Part shown: in pieces, positions 25,920-34,668 of the stretch
Layout of the letters: the number at the start of each line of letters is the position of its first letter
Position numbering within the stretch: position 1 is the first letter of the stretch
From: Acidimicrobiales bacterium
GTDB taxonomy: Bacteria; Actinomycetota; Acidimicrobiia; Acidimicrobiales; MedAcidi-G1
Reading direction: 5' to 3'
DNA length: 64,000 bases
Assembly (NCBI GenBank): GCA_022452035.1
Contig: JAKURV010000011.1
Location: 1 to 64,000, forward strand
Program-made: the position numbers and the translations under genes
The notes under the pieces: generated by a model
What the model saw: only the letters and a program-made list of their open reading frames with translations
Databases searched by the model: none
What the model was told of the DNA's origin: nothing

Positions 25920-26903
25920 TCAGGCCTGGGCGGCCACGGCCTCCGTGAGATGGTTGACCACGTCGGCACGCACCATCTCGGCGGCCACGCCGATGGCGTT
26001 TCGCATGGCCACGGCCTTCGTGGAGCCGTGGCTAATGACGCAGACCCCCTTGACGCCCAGGAGCATGGCCCCGCCGTAGGTGTCCGGGTGGAACTCCCGG
26101 TAGAGGTTGTCCAGTTCGGGAGCCAGTACTTCGGCCGCAGCCATGGCCTCCGGTCGTTCGGCCATAGCGGTCAGGAGGGCGGTCAGGAGGGCCTTGAAGG
26201 CCCCTTCGGCCGTCTTGAGGGCCACGTTTCCGGTGAACCCGTCGGTCACGATGACGTCGGCAGTGTCGGTGAGGAGGTCGCGTCCCTCCACGTTGCCGAT
26301 GAACTCGGCGTCGCGGAACTCGGCGGCGGCCAGGGCCGCGTAGGCGTCCTTGACGAAGGGGCTTCCCTTCCCTGGCTCCTCACCGATGGACAACAGAGCC
26401 ACCCGGGGCTGTTCAACGCCTAGGCGGGCTCGGGAGAACACGGCGCCCATCTGGCCGAACTGAACCAGCCACCCGGGGCTGCACTCGGCGTTGGCCCCCG
26501 AGTCCAGCAGCACGGTTGGGGTCCCACCGGGTACCGGGATCAGCGTGGCGATGGCCGGCCGGGCCACACCGGAGATCCGCCCCATGCGGAGCAGGGCGCT
26601 GGCCATGGTGGCCCCCGTGTTACCAGCGCTGACCATGGCCGATGCCCGGCCATCGCGAACCGCCTCAGCCGCCCGGACTAACGAGGAGTCCTTCATCCGA
26701 CGGACGCTGGAGCCCGGTTCGGCGTCCATGGCGATGACCTCAGACGCCTCGAGGACCTCCAGGTCGCCGACATCGGCGAGCTCCTCGGGGCGGCCGACTA
26801 GCAGCACCGGGACGCCGTCCTCCTCGTGGGCCTGCCGGGCGCCGGCGACGATCTCGGCCGGTGCGTGGTCACCGCCCATGGCGTCGACCGCTACGGGCAG
26901 CAT
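25920..26903 (-). CDS. plsX: Phosphate acyltransferase PlsX
   Basis: Makes acyl-phosphate from acyl-ACP, the first step of the PlsX/PlsY route to phosphatidic acid. 327 residues with PVAVDAMGGDHAP at the N-terminus, VSAGNTGATMA, LLDSGANAEC, VTDGFTGNVALKTAEG and LGVKGVCVISHGS. Lies between rpmF and acpP in the standard yceD-rpmF-plsX order. The start has no clear Shine-Dalgarno; coupling to rpmF, 19 bases upstream, is likely. Confidence 0.97.
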   Translation of the reverse strand: MLPVAVDAMGGDHAPAEIVAGARQAHEEDGVPVLLVGRPEELADVGDLEVLEASEVIAMDAEPGSSVRRMKDSSLVRAAEAVRDGRASAMVSAGNTGATMASALLRMGRISGVARPAIATLIPVPGGTPTVLLDSGANAECSPGWLVQFGQMGAVFSRARLGVEQPRVALLSIGEEPGKGSPFVKDAYAALAAAEFRDAEFIGNVEGRDLLTDTADVIVTDGFTGNVALKTAEGAFKALLTALLTAMAERPEAMAAAEVLAPELDNLYREFHPDTYGGAMLLGVKGVCVISHGSTKAVAMRNAIGVAAEMVRADVVNHLTEAVAAQA

Positions 26904-26922
26904 GATGCGAGGAAGGGGTAGG

Positions 26923-27102
26923 TCAGTCGACGTCGACGGCCTGGCGACCCGCGTACCAGCCGCAGTTCCCGCAGATGCGATGCGGGCGCTTGGTGACGCC
27001 GCAGTGGTCGCAGGAGCTCCGGGCTGCGCGGTCCAGGGTCCAGGCGGACGCCTTTCGGCTACGGCCCTTGGCCTTGGAGGTCTTCTTCTTTGGGACGGCC
27101 AT
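26923..27102 (-). CDS. rpmF: 50S ribosomal protein L32, zinc-binding form
   Basis: 59 residues: [17 protein letters not shown] start, then the zinc ribbon with two Cys pairs (CDHCG and CGNCG). This is the C+ (zinc-containing) version. ATG with GAGGA 7-8 bases upstream. A 136-base gap separates it from yceD; that gap holds no gene. Confidence 0.97.
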   Translation of the reverse strand: MAVPKKKTSKAKGRSRKASAWTLDRAARSSCDHCGVTKRPHRICGNCGWYAGRQAVDVD

Positions 27103-27238
27103 CGTCGGTTCCTCGGAGGCGGTCGGTGGGGTGGAGATCGGGTACGTCGACCAGGTGCGCCGACGGCTAGACGAGGCTACCGGCACCGGCTGCGAACCGG
27201 TACGGCCATGACGGGGACCACTCCCGGAACCGGCCGCT

Positions 27239-27775
27239 TCACCCCAAGTCGGGTTCGTCGAACCGGAGAACGTCCAGAGCGGCCCACCGCGGGTCTCCCG
27301 CCGGGCCGTCCTCCGTTCCCGATGGGCTTTCGGCGGACCGAAGCCACTCCGGGTCGGGGCCCATGCAGTCGTCGGCGCAGAGCGGCGAGAGGGGCAGAGC
27401 CAACAGGACGGCGTCGCGGACCACCGGCTCCAGGTCGGCCTCATCTCCACCCAACTGGTAGGCATCGGCGGCGTCCGTCTCGGGGGCCGACCGACCCGGC
27501 TCGTCGGAGGCCATCACCTCGTGGACCCGTAGGTCGACCTCGCCGACCACCGGCTCCAGACAGCGTCGGCAGTCGCCGGACCATCCGGCCCGGACACCGC
27601 CCGTCACCACAACCTCGGCACCGCGGGCTTCGGCCTCCAGGTCCACGACAACCCGGCCATCCACCACCGACACGTCGCCAACCCGCAGGTCGTCGAGCAC
27701 CACCGAGGCCCGGATCAGCCGAGGATCGGCGCGCCGACGCAGGACGGCCAGCGGTATCCGCAGGTCGTCGGTCAC
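27239..27775 (-). CDS. yceD: YceD family (DUF177) protein
   Basis: Family usually encoded next to rpmF and implicated in 23S rRNA or ribosome accumulation; mechanism unsettled. 178 residues with the conserved CRRCLEPV motif and [11 protein letters not shown] near the C-terminus. The usual final Cys cluster (GLC..CG) is replaced by MGPDPEWLR, so the C-terminal metal site looks incomplete. The GTG start (VTDDLRIPL) is chosen because the upstream frame runs through the sepIVA end and is not conserved. Confidence 0.88.
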   Translation of the reverse strand: MTDDLRIPLAVLRRRADPRLIRASVVLDDLRVGDVSVVDGRVVVDLEAEARGAEVVVTGGVRAGWSGDCRRCLEPVVGEVDLRVHEVMASDEPGRSAPETDAADAYQLGGDEADLEPVVRDAVLLALPLSPLCADDCMGPDPEWLRSAESPSGTEDGPAGDPRWAALDVLRFDEPDLG

Positions 27776-27815
27776 CGGGAGGCCACCGGGGCGGGGCGGC
27801 ACGCTCCCGCCGGGG

Positions 27816-28481
27816 TCATGGCCCGTCGGTCTCGGCGTCCTGGTCGAAGAACGTGACGCCCGGTCGACCGGCCACCGCCTCACGGGAAGCCTGGGCAGCC
27901 TCGGCCGCACGGCGATCCCGGTCCCGGTCAAGGACGGTCTCTTGCAGGCGACGTCGACCCTGGGCGATGGCGTCACGGGTACTGCTCAGCAGCGACTCGA
28001 AGCTGCCCAGTTTCTGGTCGCAGTAGTCCTCGGTCTCCCGGCGCATCTTCCGGGTCTCGTCCTCGGCCTTCTCGACCAGGTGGCGGGCCTTCTGCTCGGC
28101 GGTCCTCACCACCTCAGTGCGCTGGACCAACCGCTCGGCCCTGGACCGAGCCAACTCGAGGATCTCGTCACCCTCCCGACGCACCTTGGCCAGAAACTCC
28201 TCCCGCTCCTTGAGTAACCAGCGGGCCGACCGGAGCTCGTCAGGAAGGCGGGTGATGGCCTCATCGACGAGGCCCAGCAGCTCATCCTTGTTGACCATGG
28301 AGGAGGCGGACAACGGCATCGGCCGCGCATTAGCCACCTGCTCGCGCAGTTGGCGCAGGATGGTCTCCATCTGGGGCGGCCGGTAGGGGTCCGGGGTCGT
28401 CGGCGTAGTGGGCTGCTGCGGTGGCGGCGCCGCGGTCGGGCCGACCGACTGAAGGGGCGCCACCTCGGCGGGATCGGTCAT
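27816..28481 (-). CDS. sepIVA: DivIVA-like coiled-coil protein (SepIVA homolog)
   Basis: Cytoplasmic coiled-coil protein, 221 residues. The Pro/Thr-rich N-terminus (1-45) precedes a helix-rich segment with PLSASSMVNKDELLGLVDEAITRLPDEL and a long charged coiled coil (ILELARSRAERLVQRTEVV ... ETRKMRRETEDYCDQKL). Position upstream of yceD matches mycobacterial Rv2927c (SepIVA), which acts in septation and envelope growth; function here is by synteny and similarity. Its ATG overlaps the coaD stop (ATGA). Confidence 0.83.
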   Translation of the reverse strand: MTDPAEVAPLQSVGPTAAPPPQQPTTPTTPDPYRPPQMETILRQLREQVANARPMPLSASSMVNKDELLGLVDEAITRLPDELRSARWLLKEREEFLAKVRREGDEILELARSRAERLVQRTEVVRTAEQKARHLVEKAEDETRKMRRETEDYCDQKLGSFESLLSSTRDAIAQGRRRLQETVLDRDRDRRAAEAAQASREAVAGRPGVTFFDQDAETDGP

Positions 28482-28957
28482 GTCGCCAGCCGGTTCTCAA
28501 GACGGGTGCGCACCGGGACCGGCACCATGTCGTTGACGTCGCCACCCAGACGGGCCACCTCGCGAATCAATCGGGAAGCCAGGAACGACCGACGAGACGC
28601 CGTAGGCAGGAAGAGGGTCTGCACCCCAGAGATGGCGGCGTTCATCTGGGCCATCTGGAGCTCGCTTTCGAAGTCGGAGACGGCCCGTAGTCCCTTGATG
28701 ATGAAGTCGGCCCCGGCCTCAGCGGCCAGGTCGACGACCAGACCGTCGAACATGGTGGTCCGCACGTTTGTGAGGTGGGAGAAGCATTCGTCGAGCATCG
28801 CCATCCGCTCCTCCAGATCAAACAGGCCGTCACCCTTCGCCGGGTTCATCAGGGCGGCCACCACCACTTCGTCGAACAGGCCGGCTGCCGTCTGGACCAT
28901 CTCGACATGGCCGTTGTGCACCGGATCGAAGGATCCTGGATACAGGACGCGGGTCAC
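28478..28957 (-). CDS. coaD: Phosphopantetheine adenylyltransferase
   Basis: Penultimate step of coenzyme A synthesis. 159 residues of the nucleotidyltransferase fold: VLYPGSFDPVHNGHVEMV (with the HxGH motif as HNGH), KGLRAVSDFESELQMAQMN and the ISSxxIR-like ASRLIREVARLGGDV. GTG start overlaps the rsmD stop (GTGA). Order rsmD-coaD is standard. Confidence 0.97.
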   Translation of the reverse strand: MTRVLYPGSFDPVHNGHVEMVQTAAGLFDEVVVAALMNPAKGDGLFDLEERMAMLDECFSHLTNVRTTMFDGLVVDLAAEAGADFIIKGLRAVSDFESELQMAQMNAAISGVQTLFLPTASRRSFLASRLIREVARLGGDVNDMVPVPVRTRLENRLAT

Positions 28958-29541
28958 GGCCTCGGCACCTCTCGCTCGATCGTGGCTGGTTGGTCGGCGG
29001 CCCCCGCCGCCTCGGCTCCCGGCAGGAGCAGCGTTACCACGGTACTCCCGTACCGACGGCACGATTCGGCATGCCAACCGGGTCCCGGCTCGATCTGGCG
29101 GTCGGATTCGGTGACCACCGGGCCGTCGACACGGCCAGCCAACCCGACCAGCAGGTCGGCCCAGCCGTCGAAGGGGTACGGCGGGTCCAAGAGGACTAGG
29201 TCCCACCGGTCGTCGGTGGTGGTCAACCATCGCAGACCGTCGGCCCGAACCACCCGGGCCCGGTCTTCCAGATCACAGGACCGGAGGTTCCGGGACACCA
29301 GGTCCACCGCCTCGGCTGACCGGTCCACGAACACGGCCCGTCGGGCACCCCGGGAGAGCGCCTCGATACCCAGTGCCCCGGTCCCGGCAAACAGGTCGAG
29401 GACGTCGGCATCCACGACGGCCCCCCGGCTGTGGAGGGCGTTGAACACCGCCTCCCGGACCCGGTCGCTGGTGGGACGCACGTCCACCCCTGATGGTGAG
29501 GCCAGACGACGGCCCCGGGCGGTTCCAGCCACGACTCGCAT
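28954..29541 (-). CDS. rsmD: 16S rRNA (guanine966-N2)-methyltransferase RsmD
   Basis: SAM-dependent methyltransferase: start RVVAGTARGRRL, RPTSDRVREAVFNAL, SAM motif DLFAGTGALGIEALSRGA and the catalytic LLDPPY. 195 residues. CATACT lies 6 bases before the ATG without a Shine-Dalgarno, suggesting a leaderless start for the rsmD-coaD-sepIVA-yceD run. It is divergent from a small zinc-ribbon gene. Confidence 0.96.
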   Translation of the reverse strand: MRVVAGTARGRRLASPSGVDVRPTSDRVREAVFNALHSRGAVVDADVLDLFAGTGALGIEALSRGARRAVFVDRSAEAVDLVSRNLRSCDLEDRARVVRADGLRWLTTTDDRWDLVLLDPPYPFDGWADLLVGLAGRVDGPVVTESDRQIEPGPGWHAESCRRYGSTVVTLLLPGAEAAGAADQPATIEREVPRP

Positions 29542-29547
29542 CTAACC

Positions 29548-29553
29548 AGTATG
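29548..29553 (-). promoter_or_regulatory. Putative -10 box of rsmD (leaderless)
   Basis: CATACT ends 6 bases before the ATG; the first base departs from the TANNNT pattern. Confidence 0.45.
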
Positions 29554-29576
29554 GAGGCCCGGTGGTCGGCGCGAAC

Positions 29577-29582
29577 TACGGT
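29577..29582 (+). promoter_or_regulatory. Putative -10 box of the zinc-ribbon gene (leaderless)
   Basis: TACGGT ends 7 bases before the GTG at 29590 and supports that start over the longer ATG reading at 29551. Confidence 0.5.
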
Positions 29583-29589
29583 CGGCCGG

Positions 29590-29781
29590 GTGCGGGCTCC
29601 GGAGACCATCGTGTGCGTGGACTGCGGGGGCACCTGCCACCTACTGGCCCACCCCGAGACCGAGTTCGACCCGGGAGACCCGGTGGCCTACCGCTGTGCC
29701 GACTGCGTAGACCGCTGGGACCTGGTGATGCCCGACGACGAGGACGACGGTCAGGGCGACGAGCCACCCAGGGACGTCTGA
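29590..29781 (+). CDS. Small zinc-ribbon-like protein, unknown function
   Basis: A 63-residue acidic protein with two CxxC pairs, VDCGG and ADCVD (Cys in CVDC and CADC), spaced about 24 residues apart as in rubredoxin-like zinc ribbons, and a Asp/Glu-rich tail. No known family named with confidence. Divergent from rsmD and convergent with a GNAT gene 10 bases downstream. Start fixed by a TANNNT box rather than a Shine-Dalgarno. Confidence 0.65.
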   Translation: MRAPETIVCVDCGGTCHLLAHPETEFDPGDPVAYRCADCVDRWDLVMPDDEDDGQGDEPPRDV

Positions 29782-29791
29782 ACTGGACGCA

Positions 29792-30394
29792 TCAGCGGGG
29801 GTCGCGCCACATGAGCGGAACCGTTGGACCGCCGTCGACGGCCACCTCACCGGTGACCACGAACCCGTGCCTTTCGTACAGCGGCACGTTGTCCGGGTCG
29901 CTGGACTCCAGGTAGGCCCCCAAGCCGTCTACGTCGCAACGGGCAGTCACCGCCCCGATGCAGGCCGAGGCCAGCCCCAGACCCCGATCCGCTTCCCGGG
30001 TGCCGACGAACGCCAGGTACCAGTGGGGCGTTCGCGGGTGGGACTGGAAGATCGGAAACAACCGACTCAGGCGCTCCATCGCCCCGGCATCTTCCAGGAG
30101 GGCCCGGTTGGCCGCCCCGGCCTCGGCGGCGGCGGCCTCGGCATCATCAGGCTCGTGAGGTCCGACCCACAGGGCGGCGCACCGGCGCAACCCGTCCGGG
30201 TCGGTAGGCACGAACACCTCGTCGAACCCGCTCCCGGCAGCCAGGCGGTTGGCAAACAGGGCTGCCAGCTGGGCGGGCCTCCGGTCGGCGTCGTCGAAGA
30301 GGAACGCCAGCACGGGGTCGTGGACGAAGGCGTCGGCCAGGGTGGCGACCACGTCGGGCACCTCGCCGGGTCCGATTGTCCGGGCGTCGGTCAT
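29792..30394 (-). CDS. GNAT family N-acetyltransferase
   Basis: 200 residues with a C-terminal GNAT fold: HWYLAFVGTREADRGLGLASA is the beta-4/alpha-3 region with the acetyl-CoA loop, and ESSDPDNVPLYERHGFVVTGEV is the usual end. N-terminal half (AFVHDPVLAFLFDD) resembles GNATs that modify small molecules or antibiotics. ATG behind AGGAAGG. Substrate unknown; next gene upstream is recG. Confidence 0.88.
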   Translation of the reverse strand: MTDARTIGPGEVPDVVATLADAFVHDPVLAFLFDDADRRPAQLAALFANRLAAGSGFDEVFVPTDPDGLRRCAALWVGPHEPDDAEAAAAEAGAANRALLEDAGAMERLSRLFPIFQSHPRTPHWYLAFVGTREADRGLGLASACIGAVTARCDVDGLGAYLESSDPDNVPLYERHGFVVTGEVAVDGGPTVPLMWRDPR

Positions 30395-30442
30395 GGGACC
30401 CTTCCTAGTCCGGTAGACGCCGTGGCCACGACCTCGACGGCA

Positions 30443-32572
30443 TCACGACTTCAGCAGGTAGCCGGACTCGTCGTCCCCGAGGAACAGGGTGACCTCGTCG
30501 GCTAGCTCGGGGTGGTCAGCCAGGCCCCCTCCACCGCCGACCAGCCGGAGGGCCTCCTCTCTAGCTGCCTCCACCCATTCCCGGTCGCGGCGCAGCGAGG
30601 CTAGGCGGAGGTCGTTACGCCCCTTCTGGCGCTCCCCCATGATCGTGCCCTCGCCCCGCAGGTCCAGGTCCACCTCGGCCAACTCGAAGCCGTCGGTGGT
30701 CCGGACCACCGCCCGGATGCGCTCCTCGGACTCCGGGGTAGGCGCCTTACCGACCAGCAGGCAACGACTGGAATGTTCACCGCGCCCCACCCGACCCCGG
30801 AGCTGGTGAAGTTGGGCGATGCCAAACCGGGCGGCGTCGAGCACCACCATGACGGTGGCGTTCGGAACGTCGACTCCCACCTCGATCACCGTGGTGGCCA
30901 CCAGCACGTCGAGGGCGCCGGACCGGAAGAGCCGCATGGTTTTCTCCTTTTCGGACCGACCCACCCGTCCGTGAAGCAGCCCAACCCGGAGCCCGGCCAG
31001 CTCGCCGTCCGACAGCGACGTAAAGGCCTCCTCCGCCGACCGTACCTCCAGGTTCTCAGACTCTTCGATCAACGGGCACACCACGTAGGCCTGCCTGCCG
31101 GCCTCCACCTCACCCCGGACGACCGGCCACACGTTGGCGTCGTCCTCGTGCCAAGACGTCGCTATGGGGTTGCGCCCCGGTGGCATCTCGTCGAGAACCG
31201 ACACGTCGAGGTCCCCATAAACGGTCATGGCGGCCGTCCGGGGAATGGGCGTGGCCGTCATGACCAGCACGTCGGGAACCGTGCCGTCGTCGTTCTTCTC
31301 TCGAAGAGCGGCCCGCTGTTCGACACCGAACCGGTGCTGCTCGTCGATAACCACCATGCCGAGCGACCCGAACCGGACCCCCTCCTGGATCAGCGCATGG
31401 GTACCGATGAGCACGTCGATGCCGCCGGCCACCAACTCTGTACCAATCCGCCGACGCTCGGTCGTGGTGGTGCGGTTGGTCAGCAATTCGACTTTCAGCG
31501 GTCGCTGCCCTAGCAGGGTGGCCGGGTCGTCGACGGTGATGCGGTCCAGCATCTCGGCCACCCCCAGGTGGTGTTGTTCGGCCAGGACCTCGGTGGGCGC
31601 CATGAGGGCGCCCTGATACCCACCCTGGACGGCGGCCAGCAGCGCCGAGACGGCTACCACCGTCTTGCCGGAGCCCACGTCGCCCTGTAGGAGCCGGTGC
31701 ATGGGTGCGGGTCGAGCCAGGTCCTCCAGGATCTCGGCCACCACCCGGTCTTGGGCGTCGGTAAACGGGAAGCCGAGACCGGCCCGGAACCCCTCCAGCA
31801 GAATGGTCGTGGCGGTGTCGTGGGCAATTCCGACCGAGGTGCGCTCCAGGTCCCGCTTACGCTGGACCAGAGCCAACTGGATCCGGAGCAACTCGTCGAA
31901 CACGAGGCGGCGGCGGGCCTCAGCCATCTCCTGCATCGACTCTGGGCGGTGGATGGACCGGTAGGCGTCCGAGCGCCCGACCATCCGGTACCGCTCGAGG
32001 ACGCTTACCGGTACCGGGTCGGACAGGCCCCGGACCTTCCCGACCCGACGGAGTGCCTCGCCCACGAACCCGTCCACGTCCCAGCTCTGGAGGCCGGCCG
32101 CCTCGGACTGCGGGTAGACGGCCACGATGCGTCCCGTCCGGTCGCCCACCAGGTCCACCACGGGGTTCGTCATCTGGAGGTCACCTCGAAAGCTGTCGGC
32201 CTTCCCGAACACCACGGCCTCCCGGCCCTCGGTCAGTTGCTTGAGGCGCCACGGCTGGTTGAAGAACGCCAGGCGTAGCCCACCCGTGTCATCGGCCACC
32301 CGGACCTCGACCAGCGAACGCCCGTTGCGGGTTCGACGCGATGTCACAGCCTCCACCCGGATTAGGACCATGCCCTCCTCGCCGGGAGTCAGCCGGTCCA
32401 CGGTCGCCTCGCGGCTTCTGTCGAGGTAGCGGCGGGGGTAGTAGCTGAGAAGGTCCAGCACCGACCGGACCTCCATGGCGGCCAGCGAGCGGGCCCGGGC
32501 CTCCCCGACCCCGTTCAGGACGGTGACCGGGCGCCCGTCGAGCTCCCGGAGGGTGATGCCCTGGTCGGCCAC
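30443..32572 (-). CDS. recG: ATP-dependent DNA helicase RecG
   Basis: Remodels stalled forks and branched DNA. 709 residues: N-terminal wedge/OB region (about 1-160, VLNGVGEARARSLAAMEV start), Walker A LLQGDVGSGKTVVA, DEQHRFG box, TATPIPRTAAM, and helicase C-terminal motifs (TTVIEVGVDVPNA, QLRGRVGRGEH). The TACCGT box 6 bases before the GTG suggests its own leaderless promoter behind fakA. Confidence 0.97.
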   Translation of the reverse strand: MADQGITLRELDGRPVTVLNGVGEARARSLAAMEVRSVLDLLSYYPRRYLDRSREATVDRLTPGEEGMVLIRVEAVTSRRTRNGRSLVEVRVADDTGGLRLAFFNQPWRLKQLTEGREAVVFGKADSFRGDLQMTNPVVDLVGDRTGRIVAVYPQSEAAGLQSWDVDGFVGEALRRVGKVRGLSDPVPVSVLERYRMVGRSDAYRSIHRPESMQEMAEARRRLVFDELLRIQLALVQRKRDLERTSVGIAHDTATTILLEGFRAGLGFPFTDAQDRVVAEILEDLARPAPMHRLLQGDVGSGKTVVAVSALLAAVQGGYQGALMAPTEVLAEQHHLGVAEMLDRITVDDPATLLGQRPLKVELLTNRTTTTERRRIGTELVAGGIDVLIGTHALIQEGVRFGSLGMVVIDEQHRFGVEQRAALREKNDDGTVPDVLVMTATPIPRTAAMTVYGDLDVSVLDEMPPGRNPIATSWHEDDANVWPVVRGEVEAGRQAYVVCPLIEESENLEVRSAEEAFTSLSDGELAGLRVGLLHGRVGRSEKEKTMRLFRSGALDVLVATTVIEVGVDVPNATVMVVLDAARFGIAQLHQLRGRVGRGEHSSRCLLVGKAPTPESEERIRAVVRTTDGFELAEVDLDLRGEGTIMGERQKGRNDLRLASLRRDREWVEAAREEALRLVGGGGGLADHPELADEVTLFLGDDESGYLLKS

Positions 32573-32578
32573 CAGCCG

Positions 32579-32584
32579 ACGGTA
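32579..32584 (-). promoter_or_regulatory. Putative -10 box of recG (leaderless)
   Basis: TACCGT ends 6 bases before the recG GTG, within the 62-base fakA-recG gap. Confidence 0.5.
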
Positions 32585-32634
32585 CCCCCACCACCCGGAC
32601 GGACCGGGGCTCCCCGGGCCCGGAGGACGGTCGC

Positions 32635-34278
32635 CTACTCCACGCCCAGGAAGTAGGGGTAGAGGGGTTGGCCGCCGTCGTGCACCTCGACCTCGACGCC
32701 CGGGTGTTCAGCCTCCAACCACGAGACGACGGCCGCCGTGATGGCCTCCTCGGCACCCTCTCCGGCAATCATGGTGACGATCTCGTGCGAGTCGTCGACT
32801 ATCTCGCCCAGGAGGCTGGTGGTGGCCTCGAACAGGGTGCTGGCCACCACCCGGACCTTTCCCCCGGCGAGGCCCAGGTGGTCGCCCTCGGCGATGTTGC
32901 CCACGTCGCTTCCCGAGTCGCGCACAGCCACTGTCACCTCACCGGCCACCACGGCCTCGGCCGCAGCGGCCATGGCCGTCTGGTTGTCCTGGGCGGTGGA
33001 CTGGGGGTCGTACTCCAGGAGCGAGGCGAACCCCTCGGTGATGCCCCGGGTCGGGACCACCCGGACGTTTTTGTCGCTCTGGGCGTCGACCTGTTCGGCC
33101 GCGGCGACGACGTTCCCGTTGTTAGGCAACACCACCACGTCGTCGGCCGGGACAGCCTCCACTGCGGCCAGCAGGTCGGCCGTGGACGGGTTCATGGACT
33201 GGCCCCCGGCCACTACTCGCCGTACCCCCAGGGAGCGGAAGATGTCGCGGATACCAGGACCGTTGGCCACGGCCACCACGGCGCACGGCACCGGGTCGCC
33301 GACGTCCTCGGCGTCGGCCGACATCTGGTCGCGAACCCACGCTTGCTCCTCGACCTCCTCGAACAAATCGGTAACTCGAATCCGGTTGGGGCGGCCTACG
33401 GCGATCCCTGCCTCAATGGCGCCGCCGATGTCGTCGGTGTGGACGTGGCAGTTCCAGACCCCATCGCCCCCGACCACCACGATCGAATCCCCCAGGGCGG
33501 CCCACGCCTTCTTGAAGCCGTCGATCGACCCGTCCGGTGCGTCGAGGAAATACATGACCTCGTAGCGGGTCCCCGTCGCCTCGTCGGCGCCGTGGTCGTC
33601 GGGGCGCCCTTCGGTCACCGGCGCCGCAACCTCCGGTGGGTCAGGCAGCGGTCGTCCGTCGACGACGGTGAGCACGGCGTCCAGCAGCAGCAGGTATCCG
33701 CTGCCCCCGGCGTCTACCACGCCGGCCTCGGCCAGCACGGGCAGCAGTTCGGGTGTCCGGGCCAGGCTCTCGCCGCCGGCCTCCCGGGCCGACTCGGCCA
33801 CGGCCAGCAGGTCACCGCCTCCTCCGGCGGTGGCCTCGGCTGCTACCGACGACTCGCGGACCACAGTCAGGATGGTCCCCTCCACCGGCGTCATTACGGC
33901 CCGGTAGGCGGCCTCCGAGGCGGCGACCAACCCGTCGGCCAGGGTCCGTCCGTCGACCGCTCCGGCCTCAGCGAAGTTGGCGGCCAGGCCACGCAAGACC
34001 TGAGAGAGGATCACGCCGGAGTTGCCGCGGGCTCCCATTAGCGAGCCGTGGGAGATGGCGCCGGCTACCTCGACCATCCCCGGAGGGCCACCAGCATCCA
34101 AGCCATCCAGCTCGGCGACCACTGATTCGACAGTCATGGTCATGTTCGACCCGGTATCCCCATCGGGTACCGGGTAAACATTGAGCAGGTTCAGCACATT
34201 CCGGTGCGAGATCAGCGCATCCCGGAAGGTCCCCATAAGGCCACGCAACGCCGCGGCATCCAACGAGGTGGCGGTCAC
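32635..34278 (-). CDS. fakA: DAK2-domain fatty acid kinase subunit (FakA-like)
   Basis: 547 residues. N-terminal DAK2 (dihydroxyacetone kinase L-like) domain with ATP/Mg motif NVYPVPDGDTGSNM and GARGNSGVILSQ; middle linker; C-terminal domain (about 340-547, PNNGNVVAAAEQVDAQ) typical of FakA, which phosphorylates fatty acids bound to a DegV/FakB partner. No fakB is in the window. Position between rpmB and recG is conserved widely. GTG start with TACGCT 8 bases upstream. Confidence 0.92.
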   Translation of the reverse strand: MTATSLDAAALRGLMGTFRDALISHRNVLNLLNVYPVPDGDTGSNMTMTVESVVAELDGLDAGGPPGMVEVAGAISHGSLMGARGNSGVILSQVLRGLAANFAEAGAVDGRTLADGLVAASEAAYRAVMTPVEGTILTVVRESSVAAEATAGGGGDLLAVAESAREAGGESLARTPELLPVLAEAGVVDAGGSGYLLLLDAVLTVVDGRPLPDPPEVAAPVTEGRPDDHGADEATGTRYEVMYFLDAPDGSIDGFKKAWAALGDSIVVVGGDGVWNCHVHTDDIGGAIEAGIAVGRPNRIRVTDLFEEVEEQAWVRDQMSADAEDVGDPVPCAVVAVANGPGIRDIFRSLGVRRVVAGGQSMNPSTADLLAAVEAVPADDVVVLPNNGNVVAAAEQVDAQSDKNVRVVPTRGITEGFASLLEYDPQSTAQDNQTAMAAAAEAVVAGEVTVAVRDSGSDVGNIAEGDHLGLAGGKVRVVASTLFEATTSLLGEIVDDSHEIVTMIAGEGAEEAITAAVVSWLEAEHPGVEVEVHDGGQPLYPYFLGVE

Positions 34279-34286
34279 GGTCCACG

Positions 34287-34292
34287 AGCGTA
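34287..34292 (-). promoter_or_regulatory. Putative -10 box of fakA (leaderless)
   Basis: TACGCT ends 8 bases before the fakA GTG. Confidence 0.5.
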
Positions 34293-34364
34293 GCCATCCT
34301 CCTGGGAGGCCCGCCCCCACGCCCGACGGCCAGCGTGACTCGCTACGCAGCGATGCACCGGTGG

Positions 34365-34394
34365 TTGGAGTCCCCCTCGGGTGGGCCGTAGCCT
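34365..34394 (+). promoter_or_regulatory. Putative rpmB promoter
   Basis: TTGGAG (-35, 34365-34370) and TAGCCT (-10, 34389-34394) separated by 18 bases. Initiation near 34401 gives a leader of about 50 bases containing the palindrome GGCCGGT-GG-ACCGGCC at 34413-34428. This is one of the few promoters here with a recognisable -35 and a true leader. Confidence 0.55.
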
Positions 34395-34451
34395 TGTGCC
34401 GTTCGAGGACCGGGCCGGTGGACCGGCCGGTTGAGGTGATAGGGGTTTGTG

Positions 34452-34646
34452 ATGGCGTCCGTTTGTGAGATCTGTGGCAAGAAGCCCTGGTTCGGCAAGT
34501 CTCTGAGCCACTCCCATCGGCGGACCAACCGGCGTTGGAACCCCAACATCCAGCGTGTGCGCGCCGTGGTCGGTAAGTCGACCAAGCGCATGAACGTCTG
34601 CACCGGTTGCATCAAGGCTGGCAAGGTCGTCAAGGCCGGCCACTAG
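34452..34646 (+). CDS. rpmB: 50S ribosomal protein L28
   Basis: 64 residues: [32 protein letters not shown] and [13 protein letters not shown]. The two Cys pairs (CEIC, CTGC) mark the zinc-binding version. Divergent from fakA, a conserved arrangement. The ATG directly follows an in-frame GTG, so the start could be one codon earlier. A short inverted repeat (CCGGCC / GGCCGG) spans its stop codon. Confidence 0.97.
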   Translation: MASVCEICGKKPWFGKSLSHSHRRTNRRWNPNIQRVRAVVGKSTKRMNVCTGCIKAGKVVKAGH

Positions 34647-34668
34647 TCGGCCGGACGAGAACACCGCA

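Noticed and set aside
32668-34041. A 457-residue open frame on the plus strand opposite fakA
   Set aside because: Gly/His/Val-rich translation with no domain. It is the reverse shadow of a real high-GC gene, as are similar long frames at 26491-28026, 22674-23960 and 57032-58240.
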